DNA of 6,062 nucleotides from Patescibacteria group bacterium (GTDB lineage: Bacteria > Patescibacteriota > Minisyncoccia > Portnoybacterales > UBA2143): NCBI GenBank assembly GCA_018829245.1, contig JAHJUH010000030.1:1-6062 (forward strand). Direction: 5' to 3'. The first letter of the stretch is position 1. Each line of letters opens with the position of its first letter. The position numbers and the translations under genes were made by a program. Below are positions 1 through 5,407 of this stretch, one piece after another. Under the pieces are notes generated by a model that was not told the DNA's origin, did no database searches, and saw only the letters and a program-made list of their open reading frames with translations.

Positions 1-8
1 AAATAATA

Positions 9-37
9 TTGACTTATTTTTTTAAATATTGTATTAT
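9..37 (+). promoter_or_regulatory. Sigma70-type promoter for the small CxxC protein gene
   Basis: TTGACT at 9-14 (5 of 6 to the -35 consensus) and TATTAT at 32-37 (5 of 6 to the -10 consensus) are separated by exactly 17 nt. Transcription would start near 44, giving a leader of about 48 nt that carries the strong SD at 81-86. This is the best-formed housekeeping promoter in the window. Confidence 0.75.
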
Positions 38-91
38 GGAATAAATATAAATAGTTCTTTTTTTAACACTATTTTTAAAAAGGAGGAAAAA

Positions 92-319
92 ATGCCAAAG
101 GTAAAAATGCCAAAAAGATGCGTGGTTTGCGATTCTGAGCTTAATGGGCTAGTTACATTAGCTGGCAATTTAAAAATCTATTATGGAAACGAAGGGTCTT
201 CAAAAAGAAAGGCCCTTATAGTTGATTTTTCTGACATGACATGCAGCGTAGAATGTATCTTAAAAAGAGTCAAAGAAGCTCTAAGTAATACTGACTTGCC
301 AAAAAAACCGGCGGTTTAA
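92..319 (+). CDS. Small CxxC/CxxxC putative zinc-binding protein
   Basis: A 75-residue protein of unknown function. The ATG at 92 is preceded by AGGAGG at 81-86 with a 5-nt spacer. An upstream in-frame TTG at 29 overlaps the promoter -10 region and is rejected as the start. Visible features are a basic N-terminus, C10-x2-C13, a central stretch rich in hydrophobic and basic residues, then C51-x3-C55 followed by a lysine-rich helix-like tail. The two cysteine pairs about 37 residues apart, with the second in a Thr-Cys-Ser-x-x-Cys context, resemble MYM/FCS-type treble-clef zinc fingers, so metal binding and perhaps nucleic-acid or protein contact are inferred. It has its own promoter and terminator, so it forms a single-gene unit. 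I do not recognise a named family and assign no role beyond likely zinc binding. Confidence 0.75.
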   Translation: MPKVKMPKRCVVCDSELNGLVTLAGNLKIYYGNEGSSKRKALIVDFSDMTCSVECILKRVKEALSNTDLPKKPAV

Positions 320-332
320 TAATAACAAAAAG

Positions 333-369
333 AGAAGAGAAGAGAAAATATTCCCTCTTCTTTTTTTTT
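333..369 (+). terminator. Intrinsic terminator after the CxxC protein gene
   Basis: GAAGAG at 339-344 pairs with CTCTTC at 355-360 around a 10-nt loop, followed directly by nine T residues at 361-369. A second GAAGAG at 334-339 offers an alternative register. It lies 14 nt after the stop codon and just before the next gene's promoter. Confidence 0.75.
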
Positions 370-380
370 AAAAAATTTGG

Positions 381-394
381 TAAGATTATATTAT
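381..394 (+). promoter_or_regulatory. Candidate -10 element(s) for a leaderless or near-leaderless nuclease operon
   Basis: TATTAT at 389-394 ends exactly 6 nt before the ATG at 401, which would put the transcription start at or next to the start codon. TAAGAT at 381-386 is an alternative -10 that would give a leader of about 8 nt. No recognisable -35 and no SD is present in either case. A nearly identical sequence recurs before the pyr segment at 3243-3274. Confidence 0.5.
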
Positions 395-400
395 AAACAT

Positions 401-1153
401 ATGTCTGAATATTATAAGGCAAAAAGAACATATGGGCTTTTTAACCCTAATACCAGGGGATATTTTAAATTAAGTAGATCTAAAATAGATCTTTTTATAA
501 ACTGTCCTCGTTGTTTTTATATTGATCGCAAATTAGGGGTTAATCGGCCACCGATGTTTCCATATACTCTTAATTCAGCAGTAGATACTTTACTTAAAAA
601 AGAATTTGATGTTCATCGGATTGAAAAAAAAGCTCATCCAATGATGGAACACTATAATATCAACGCTATTCCTTTTGAGCATGAAAAAATGAATAATTGG
701 CGAAATGCATTTGTTGGCGTTCAATATCTGCATAAACCAACTAATTTTTTAGTTTTTGGCGCTATTGATGATATTTGGATTAATCCTCAAAAAGAATTAA
801 TGATTGTTGACTATAAATCAACAGCTAAAGCAGGGGAGATAACTTTAGATGCTGATTGGCAGATTAGCTATAAGAGGCAAATGGAGATTTATCAATGGCT
901 TTTTAGAAAAAATGATTTTAAAGTTTCTAATACTGGCTATTTTGTTTATGCCAATGGTAAAAGAGATAAAGAAGCTTTTGATAAGAAATTAGAGTTTGAC
1001 GTATATGTTCTACTATATAATGGCAATGATGATTGGGTAGAAAAAGCAATTACTGATGCTCATCAATGTTTAATGAGCAATGAGATACCTCAGGCAGATA
1101 AAGATTGTGATTATTGCCAATATCTAGAAGCAGTTAAAGAGGTGGAAAAATAA
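401..1153 (+). CDS. PD-(D/E)XK nuclease superfamily protein, RecB/Cas4-like
   Basis: A predicted cytoplasmic DNA nuclease of about 250 residues. The N-terminal Ser-x-Ser-x-Ile-x-x-Phe-x-x-Cys35-Pro-Arg-Cys38-Phe-Tyr segment is typical of Cas4/AddB/RecB-like nucleases. The active site follows: Asp123/Asp124 in a Gly-Ala-Ile-Asp-Asp strand, Asp137-Tyr-Lys139 in the core motif, and the Q-motif Gln160-x3-Tyr164. Near the C-terminus Cys236-x2-Cys239, with Cys223 upstream, could join Cys35/Cys38 in an Fe-S cluster as in Cas4, although the spacing differs from classical Cas4 (one N-terminal, three C-terminal cysteines). ATG 401 is preferred over an in-frame TTG at 377 because the extra eight residues lie across the promoter. 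The stop overlaps the next ATG (TAATG). No cas1, cas2 or repeat array is visible, so a CRISPR role is not supported and a DNA repair role is more likely. The superfamily call is firm; the substrate is unknown. Confidence 0.85.
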   Translation: MSEYYKAKRTYGLFNPNTRGYFKLSRSKIDLFINCPRCFYIDRKLGVNRPPMFPYTLNSAVDTLLKKEFDVHRIEKKAHPMMEHYNINAIPFEHEKMNNWRNAFVGVQYLHKPTNFLVFGAIDDIWINPQKELMIVDYKSTAKAGEITLDADWQISYKRQMEIYQWLFRKNDFKVSNTGYFVYANGKRDKEAFDKKLEFDVYVLLYNGNDDWVEKAITDAHQCLMSNEIPQADKDCDYCQYLEAVKEVEK

Positions 1154-1428
1154 TGTTGATTAAAGTAAAAGTTTTTCCAAGCGCTGGGAAACAAGAAATA
1201 ATTAAAAAAAGTGAAGATAGTTTTGAAATTTGGGTTAAAGAAAAACCTATTCAAGGTCAAGCTAACCGAGCTGTAATTAGCGCCTTAGCTGGCTATTTAG
1301 AAATTCCTCGTGAAAACATTAGATTAATTAAAGGATTTAAGCAAAGAAATAAGATTTTTAAGATAAATGGATTTAATCATAGACCTATCAAAAAAAGAAT
1401 CTTGCTTGATTTTAAAGCAGGGAAATAA
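1153..1428 (+). CDS. yggU: DUF167/YggU family protein
   Basis: A 91-residue protein of the widespread YggU (DUF167, UPF0235) family, whose biochemical role is unsettled. The family core is clear: Val-x-Val-x-Pro-x-Ala near residues 5-11, Val-Lys-x-Lys-Pro-x-x-Gly-x-Ala-Asn at about 28-38, a helix ending in Leu-x-Ile-Pro at 49-52, then Ile-x-Leu-Ile-x-Gly and Arg-Asn-Lys at 65-67. Its ATG overlaps the nuclease stop by one base (TAATG). GAGGTG at 1139-1144 is a reasonable SD 8 nt upstream, so translation is likely coupled. The last 20 or so residues (from about 72) lie beyond the conserved core and are encoded in the same DNA as the start of the next gene, in another frame. They look like a read-through tail rather than part of the fold. 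Confidence 0.85.
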   Translation: MLIKVKVFPSAGKQEIIKKSEDSFEIWVKEKPIQGQANRAVISALAGYLEIPRENIRLIKGFKQRNKIFKINGFNHRPIKKRILLDFKAGK

Positions 1429-1624
1429 AGAAATTGCCAGTCATTATTGGACTGGCCTTTATCAATTAAGCGAAACCTTGCTTTTAGAAATTGACAAGTT
1501 TTTAAATAAAAGTAAGATTGAATTAGATGATATTAAAAAGATTGAAGTTATTCCTAGTAAGGAATCAATGGCAAGCACTAAAATTGCTAAAGCCATAGCT
1601 TTAGGATTAAAAGTTAATTTATGA
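1367..1624 (+). CDS. Minimal TsaB-like protein (N-terminal lobe only)
   Basis: An 85-residue protein resembling the N-terminal lobe of TsaB/YeaZ, the non-catalytic partner of TsaD in making the t6A37 tRNA modification. Residues 1-28 fit the family opening (Met-x-Leu-x-Ile-Asp-x-Ser, then a second strand and a His-Tyr-Trp turn). Residues 51-63 match the Leu-x-Asp-Ile strand region. Residues 63-81 occupy the place of the Gly-Pro-Gly-Ser-Phe-Thr-Gly loop and following helix, but that loop is degenerate (Pro-Ser-Lys-Glu-Ser). Full TsaB is about 200-230 residues, so the second lobe is absent. The start lies inside yggU (62-nt overlap, different frame) with no clear SD, and the stop overlaps the purH start (ATGA), implying coupled translation. 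It could be a true minimal TsaB, a divergent ASKHA-fold relative, or a decaying gene. Homology is inferred from pattern only. Confidence 0.55.
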   Translation: MDLIIDLSKKESCLILKQGNKEIASHYWTGLYQLSETLLLEIDKFLNKSKIELDDIKKIEVIPSKESMASTKIAKAIALGLKVNL

Positions 1625-3231
1625 AAAAAACAGCTTTGATTTCGGTTTTTAACAAGAAGGGGATTGTTGATTTTGCTAATCAGTTAAAAGAGCTTGGCTG
1701 GGATATTATTGCCTCAGGCGGAACATTTAAAACATTAACTGAAGCAGGAATTAAAGCTAAAGATGTTGCTTCAATAGTTGGCGGTAAAGCTATTTTAGGT
1801 CATCGGGTAGTTACTCTTTCAAGAGAAGTTCACGCAGGTTTATTAGCTAGAGATATTAATGAAGATCATCAAGAATTAAAACAATTAGGTATTCCTTGGA
1901 TTGGCTTGGTTTGTGTAGATTTATATCCGCTTAAAGAGGAAATTAATAATCCTAAGGCAACAACTGAATCAGTTATTGAAAAAACTGATATTGGTGGTCC
2001 CACTCTGTTACGTTCAGCTGCCAAAGGTCAGCGAATTGTTGTTTGTGATCCAAATGATCGGCAATTAGTTATTGATTGGCTTAAACAAGAAGAACCAAAT
2101 AGAAATGAATTTATTACTCAATTAGCTGCTAAAGCAGAAAAAGTAGTAGCTGATTATTGTTTAACTTCAGCTCGCTTTCACAGTCAGGGGAATAATGAAG
2201 GAGTAATAGCTGAAAAAGTTTTAACTTGTAAATATGGTGAAAATGCTTGGCAAACGCCAGCAGCTTTATTTAGTCATGGATCAGATGATCCATTAGCTTT
2301 AGATAAATTTAAAGTAATAGCTGGAACTGATCCAAGTTATAATAATCTTTGTGATATTCATCGGTTGGTTCAAACAGTTACTCATATTGCCGCTGCTTTT
2401 GATCTTAATCGGGGAAAGATTCCGAATATTGCTGTAGGAGTTAAGCATGGCAATGCTTGTGGAGCAGCTGTTGGCAGTGATAAAAATGAAGTTATTAAAA
2501 ATATGGTTAATGGCGATAAACGAGCTATTTTTGGCGGCTTGGTGATAACTAATTTTGAAATAGATCAAGAAACAGCTCAAACGCTGATTTCTTATAATAT
2601 GCCTGAAGGAGAACAGCGAATATTAGATGGGATTATTGCTCCAAGTTTTGTTGATGGAGTTAATAGCTTTCTTGAGCGAAAAACAGGTAAATGCAGATTA
2701 ATAGAGAACAAGGCTTTAGGGAGTGAACTTGGTCAAAAAAGCCTTGATTCAACTTCTGCTTTTCGTTATGTTCGGGGTGGTTTTTTAGCTCAGCCTAATT
2801 TTACTTTTGTTTTAGATTTAAATGATCCTGATTTAGAAAAAGTTACTCAAGCAACTGAAAGACAAGAGAATAATATTCTTCTTGCTTGGGCAATTGGTTC
2901 AACTAGTAATAGTAATACCGTCACTTTAATTCGTGACGGTTATTTAATTGGTAATGGAACCGGACAGCAAGATAGGGTTGGTTGTTGTAAATTAGCAGTT
3001 AATCTTAGAGCTAAAGATGCAGGTCACGATACAAATGGGGCTGTGGCTTATAGTGATAGCTTTTTTCCGTTTGTTGATGGGCCAGAAGTTTTAGCTGAAG
3101 CAGGTATTAAAGTTATTCTTGCTTCTAAAGGTTCAATTAGAGATCAAGAAGTAATTGATTTTTGTAAGAGTAAAGGAATTATCCTATATCTTATTCCTGA
3201 TAAAAAAGCACGTGGGTTTTTTGGACATTAG
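1621..3231 (+). CDS. purH: Bifunctional AICAR formyltransferase / IMP cyclohydrolase PurH
   Basis: A 536-residue cytoplasmic enzyme for the last two steps of de novo purine synthesis: formylation of AICAR with 10-formyl-THF, then ring closure to IMP. The MGS-like cyclohydrolase domain fills residues 1-199, with Ala-Ser-Gly-Gly-Thr at 31-35, Val-Asp-Leu-Tyr-Pro-Leu at 99-104 and Ile-Gly-Gly-Pro-Thr-Leu-Leu-Arg-Ser-Ala at 124-133. The formyltransferase domain follows, with Tyr-Gly-Glu-Asn at 205-208, the catalytic Lys275-His276 pair, Ser-Asn-Thr at 431-433, Ser-Asp-Ser-Phe-Phe-Pro-Phe at 478-484 and a glycine-serine loop near 501-505. Length is normal for the family. Some positions diverge: Asn-Ala-Cys-Gly replaces Asn-Pro-Cys-Gly, and the C-terminus is Gly-Phe-Phe-Gly-His rather than the usual Arg-His-Phe-Arg-His. 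The start overlaps the previous stop (ATGA) and has no strong SD, so translation probably depends on coupling. A shift in function is not evident; both active sites look intact. Confidence 0.95.
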   Translation: MKKTALISVFNKKGIVDFANQLKELGWDIIASGGTFKTLTEAGIKAKDVASIVGGKAILGHRVVTLSREVHAGLLARDINEDHQELKQLGIPWIGLVCVDLYPLKEEINNPKATTESVIEKTDIGGPTLLRSAAKGQRIVVCDPNDRQLVIDWLKQEEPNRNEFITQLAAKAEKVVADYCLTSARFHSQGNNEGVIAEKVLTCKYGENAWQTPAALFSHGSDDPLALDKFKVIAGTDPSYNNLCDIHRLVQTVTHIAAAFDLNRGKIPNIAVGVKHGNACGAAVGSDKNEVIKNMVNGDKRAIFGGLVITNFEIDQETAQTLISYNMPEGEQRILDGIIAPSFVDGVNSFLERKTGKCRLIENKALGSELGQKSLDSTSAFRYVRGGFLAQPNFTFVLDLNDPDLEKVTQATERQENNILLAWAIGSTSNSNTVTLIRDGYLIGNGTGQQDRVGCCKLAVNLRAKDAGHDTNGAVAYSDSFFPFVDGPEVLAEAGIKVILASKGSIRDQEVIDFCKSKGIILYLIPDKKARGFFGH

Positions 3232-3239
3232 GATTAAGC

Positions 3240-3267
3240 TTGTTTTTTTTCTTAAATTTGATAAGAT
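3240..3267 (+). promoter_or_regulatory. Candidate promoter for the pyr segment
   Basis: TTGTTT at 3240-3245 and TAAGAT at 3262-3267 are 16 nt apart, and the stretch 3243-3274 closely matches the putative promoter region before the nuclease gene (362-393; 27 of 32 bases, no gap). Transcription would start near 3275, just before the hairpin at 3286-3312. The consensus match is only moderate. Confidence 0.4.
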
Positions 3268-3285
3268 TATTTTAGATAAATAAGG

Positions 3286-3323
3286 AGGGTCAAACCATTG
3301 TGGTTTGGCCTTATTAGTTTTTT
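3286..3323 (+). terminator. Hairpin with T-rich tail: purH terminator or pyr attenuator
   Basis: GGTCAAACCA at 3288-3297 pairs with TGGTTTGGCC at 3301-3310 around a 3-nt loop (one G-T wobble), extendable to 3286/3312, followed by a T-rich run ending in six T residues at 3318-3323. If the 3240-3267 promoter is real, this hairpin lies in its leader and would act as an attenuator. Otherwise it simply ends purH transcripts. An AAGGAGGG at 3282-3289 overlaps the 5' arm. Confidence 0.7.
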
Positions 3324-3355
3324 AACAATGTATATAAAGCAGAAAGGAGATAGTT

Positions 3356-3581
3356 ATGGAACCGAAAAATAGGATTATTCAAAATCAAATAAGTGTAATT
3401 GTGTCAGCTGATGTTTCTAATTTTAAAGAATTAGGGCATTTAGTTCAAGAAGTTAGAGTGGTTTCGGGAATCGGAGGAATTAAAATTGGATTCAGAATGG
3501 CATGCTATTGTCGGCAGTGCGATTTATAAGGCGGAAAATATTCGAGAAGCCGCTATTACAGTAACTCAACAGATTATCTAA
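3356..3581 (+). pseudogene. pyrF: pyrF remnant (OMP decarboxylase) with a large internal deletion and frame change
   Basis: The ATG at 3356 has a good SD (AAGGAG, 3344-3349). The first 46 residues resemble the start of the archaeal/CPR-type OMP decarboxylase, ending in a Gly-Ile-Gly-Gly-x-Lys-Ile-Gly-Phe strand that in the family carries a substrate-binding lysine. This frame then runs 11 unrelated residues to a TAA at 3527-3529. In another frame, from about 3489, the sequence reads Trp-His-Ala-Ile-Val-Gly-x-x-Ile-Tyr-Lys-Ala-Glu-x-Ile-Arg-Glu-Ala-Ala to a TAA at 3579-3581, which fits the family C-terminus with its phosphate-binding strand. The middle is absent, including the catalytic Asp/Lys/Asp motif and most of the barrel. 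Since the family is usually about 220-270 residues, some 150-190 residues are missing. The product cannot be an active decarboxylase. Both ends survive well, which suggests a recent deletion or an assembly error rather than slow decay. It sits directly before pyrE, the preceding step of UMP synthesis. Confidence 0.75.
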
Positions 3582-3612
3582 AAGGAGAATGAAAATTGAT
3601 TTATCTTTCTAA

Positions 3613-3641
3613 TGGTTATTATTAAAACTCTTACATATAAT
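3613..3641 (+). promoter_or_regulatory. Candidate pyrE promoter
   Basis: A perfect TATAAT at 3636-3641 lies 23 nt before the pyrE ATG. The -35 position (TGGTTA, 3613-3618, 17-nt spacing) is a weak match. Transcription would start near 3648, at the front of the pyrE SD, leaving a leader of only about 17 nt. This would let pyrE be expressed independently of the damaged pyrF. Confidence 0.5.
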
Positions 3642-3651
3642 CTATAAAGAG

Positions 3652-3660
3652 AGGAGGTGA
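3652..3660 (+). promoter_or_regulatory. Near-perfect Shine-Dalgarno site of pyrE
   Basis: AGGAGGTGA matches the complement of the 16S rRNA 3' tail over nine bases, with a 4-nt gap before the ATG at 3665. It fixes that ATG as the start rather than the in-frame ATG at 3722. Its strength contrasts with the absence of any SD at the 401, 4435, 5599 and 5971 starts. Confidence 0.8.
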
Positions 3661-3664
3661 TAAA

Positions 3665-4354
3665 ATGCTAAGTTTTGCAAAAGAAAATCTTTGTTTAAGT
3701 TTGTTTGATGTTGGAGCATTTATGGATAAAACAAAATCTTCAAAAGGGAAAGGATTTAAGCTCGAACTTCATGATAAAAATCCTGATGCTCCATTAAGTC
3801 CTGTTTATTTAAATCTTCGGACTCCAGATCATCCAACAAAGCCAGGCCCATTAACTCCTGAAATCATTATGGACATTGCTACTAATCTTTATAATTTGTC
3901 CATAGAAAAGGGCTTGGAATATGACTGCGTAGCAGGCATCCCCCAAGCAGGCACTCCTATAGCAAAGGCTTTTGCTGAGGTTTTTTATCTGAATAATAAA
4001 TCCAAGATACCTTTGTTGGAATTAAAAAAAAGAGATCAAAAAAACAGAGAGATTTCAATTGTTTATGATAATAATTTTAGCTCGGGCTATAGAGTGCTTC
4101 TTATTGACGATCTTATTACCAAAGCAGGAAGCAAATTTAATGCTATTCAGCCAATAGAGTCAGTTGGCTTAGAAGTTAAGGATGTTCTGGTATTGGTTGA
4201 TCGGGAGCAGGGTGGTAAAGCAGAGCTGAAAGAAAAAGGATATAATCTTCATTCGGTTTTTCCTTTTTCAAAGCTCTTAGCTCTGTATTTTGAAAAAGCT
4301 AGGATAGGTTATGATCTTTACAATGAAATCGTAGAGTATCTGGCAACTAGTTAA
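3665..4354 (+). CDS. pyrE: Orotate phosphoribosyltransferase PyrE
   Basis: A 229-residue cytoplasmic enzyme that joins orotate to PRPP to give OMP. Ser-Pro-x-Tyr-x-x-x-Arg at 45-52 is the family's N-terminal motif. Gly-Ile-Pro-Gln-Ala-Gly-Thr-Pro at 91-98 forms the glycine-rich turn, and Leu-Leu-Ile-Asp-Asp-Leu-Ile-Thr-x-x-Gly-Ser at 145-156 is the PRPP-binding loop. Asp-Arg-Glu-Gln-Gly-Gly at 179-184 is diagnostic of orotate phosphoribosyltransferases among type I PRTases. The PRPP loop reads Thr-Lys-Ala-Gly-Ser where Thr-Thr/Ser-Gly-Gly-Ser is usual. The N-terminal 20 or so residues before the Lys-rich stretch are less conserved, but the SD supports starting there. It follows the pyrF remnant and precedes a strong terminator, so it is the last gene of the pyr segment. 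With pyrF broken, its product OMP needs a decarboxylase encoded elsewhere. Confidence 0.9.
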   Translation: MLSFAKENLCLSLFDVGAFMDKTKSSKGKGFKLELHDKNPDAPLSPVYLNLRTPDHPTKPGPLTPEIIMDIATNLYNLSIEKGLEYDCVAGIPQAGTPIAKAFAEVFYLNNKSKIPLLELKKRDQKNREISIVYDNNFSSGYRVLLIDDLITKAGSKFNAIQPIESVGLEVKDVLVLVDREQGGKAELKEKGYNLHSVFPFSKLLALYFEKARIGYDLYNEIVEYLATS

Positions 4355-4361
4355 TTTTATT

Positions 4362-4405
4362 AGGGCGTTAATTCTGTAAATAATGCAGAATCAGTGCCCT
4401 TTTTT
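4362..4405 (+). terminator. Strong intrinsic terminator after pyrE
   Basis: AGGGC at 4362-4366 pairs with GCCCT at 4396-4400, and ATTCTG at 4371-4376 with CAGAAT at 4386-4391. The bases between pair apart from one mismatch, mostly through wobbles, giving a 15-position stem with a 9-nt loop. Six T residues at 4400-4405 follow. It begins 7 nt after the pyrE stop. Confidence 0.9.
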
Positions 4406-4422
4406 CTTTGAATTGAATAAGG

Positions 4423-4428
4423 TATGAT
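4423..4428 (+). promoter_or_regulatory. -10 box placing transcription start at the next ATG (leaderless)
   Basis: TATGAT (5 of 6 to consensus), preceded by GG, ends exactly 6 nt before the ATG at 4435. There is no SD in the gap and no clear -35; the T-tract of the pyrE terminator occupies the -35 position. The layout implies a leaderless mRNA. Confidence 0.6.
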
Positions 4429-4434
4429 AAAAGC

Positions 4435-5406
4435 ATGAATGATTTAGAAAAATCTATTTTATCTACTTTGGTGTATTATGATGTATTAGACAGGCCTTTA
4501 ACTGGTTGGGAAGTTTTTAAGTATTTAATTAAAGGAAAATCTAATATTAAAGAAATTAAATTAAATAATGTTTTAGAAGTTTTAGAAAATAATCAAGAAT
4601 TAGCAAAGTTTATTAACCAAAAAAATGGCTTCTATTTTCTAAAAAACAGAGGAAGTATTATTAAAAAAAGAATTGAACGTCAGAAAATATCTGATCAGAA
4701 AAGAAGAAAAGTTAAACGAATAGTTAGATTTCTTCAATTAATTCCTTTTGTTCGTTTAGTGGCCGTAAGCGGTTCTTTAGCCATGAATAATACTAAAGAA
4801 GAATCAGATATTGATTTATTGATTATTACTAAAACAGGCAGAATTTGGACTTGCAGGGGATTAATAACCATATTTATCCATATTATTGGCCAACGAAGAC
4901 ATAGTAATTTAACTAAAGATAGATTTTGTCTTAATCATTATATCACTGATAAATCTTTAAAAATTCCTTTTCAGAGCTTATACAATGCTCAAACTTATGT
5001 TCATTTAATTCCTTTTTGGCAAGCTGAATCAGGTTTGTATAATAAGTTTCAAAAAGCAAATAAATGGATTAAAGATTACTTATTCTTTTATTCGGATAAT
5101 AAGGGGGGTTATTTAAAAACAGTAGAGTATAATCAGTTTTTTAATTCAATTAGAAAATTTAGAGAATCTATTCTTGACGGAAGAATAGGGGATGTTATAG
5201 AATATATTTTAAAAAGATTTCAAGAAAAGCGAATTAAAAAAGATCCTTTAACATATCAATCAGGCGGCCGAGTTATTTTTAATGATCAACAATTAGAATT
5301 TCATCCTAATTCACCAGAGAAATGGATTTTAAAAAAGTATAATGATAAAATGGAAAAGCTTGGTTTTCCTGAATTAGGACATGAAAAAGATTCTGGATTA
5401 ATTTAG
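4435..5406 (+). CDS. Nucleotidyltransferase-fold protein with N-terminal winged-helix-like region
   Basis: A 323-residue predicted cytoplasmic protein. Residues 1-70 (Ile-Leu-x-x-Leu-x-Tyr-Tyr-Asp-Val-Leu, then helices and a Gly-Phe-Tyr-Phe-Leu hairpin) look like a winged helix. Residues 75-105 are strongly basic and helical. Residues 108-131 hold the polymerase-beta-type nucleotidyltransferase signature: Val-Ser-Gly113-Ser114-Leu-Ala, an 8-residue gap, then Asp125-x-Asp127 followed by Leu-Leu-Ile-Ile. The two aspartates would bind metal. A third carboxylate is not obvious; Asp172 is one candidate. A hydrophobic stretch at 143-152 is too short to be a confident membrane segment. The C-terminal 150 residues are unrecognised. 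The fold suggests NMP transfer to an unknown acceptor (protein, RNA, sugar or small molecule). It stands alone between a terminator and an inverted repeat, with no SD. Confidence 0.7.
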   Translation: MNDLEKSILSTLVYYDVLDRPLTGWEVFKYLIKGKSNIKEIKLNNVLEVLENNQELAKFINQKNGFYFLKNRGSIIKKRIERQKISDQKRRKVKRIVRFLQLIPFVRLVAVSGSLAMNNTKEESDIDLLIITKTGRIWTCRGLITIFIHIIGQRRHSNLTKDRFCLNHYITDKSLKIPFQSLYNAQTYVHLIPFWQAESGLYNKFQKANKWIKDYLFFYSDNKGGYLKTVEYNQFFNSIRKFRESILDGRIGDVIEYILKRFQEKRIKKDPLTYQSGGRVIFNDQQLEFHPNSPEKWILKKYNDKMEKLGFPELGHEKDSGLI

Positions 5407-5407
5407 G

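Noticed and set aside
29..91. TTG start giving a 96-residue version of the first protein
   Set aside because: The region overlaps the promoter -10 and the extra residues are low-complexity; AGGAGG with 5-nt spacing fixes the ATG at 92.
377..400. TTG start adding eight residues to the nuclease
   Set aside because: These bases are the putative -10 region, and the added residues have no relation to the family.
401..1153. CRISPR-Cas locus based on the Cas4-like nuclease
   Set aside because: No cas1, cas2, effector or repeat-spacer array occurs in the window; downstream genes are housekeeping.
2299..2580. Minus-strand open frame of 93 codons
   Set aside because: It lies wholly inside purH, is low in complexity and has no SD or promoter; it is a shadow.
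3196..3250. Hairpin over the purH 3' end (3196-3232) followed by T8 at 3243-3250 as a terminator
   Set aside because: The stem needs a 4-nt bulge and the T-tract begins 10 nt after it; the hairpin at 3286-3323 is a better terminator.
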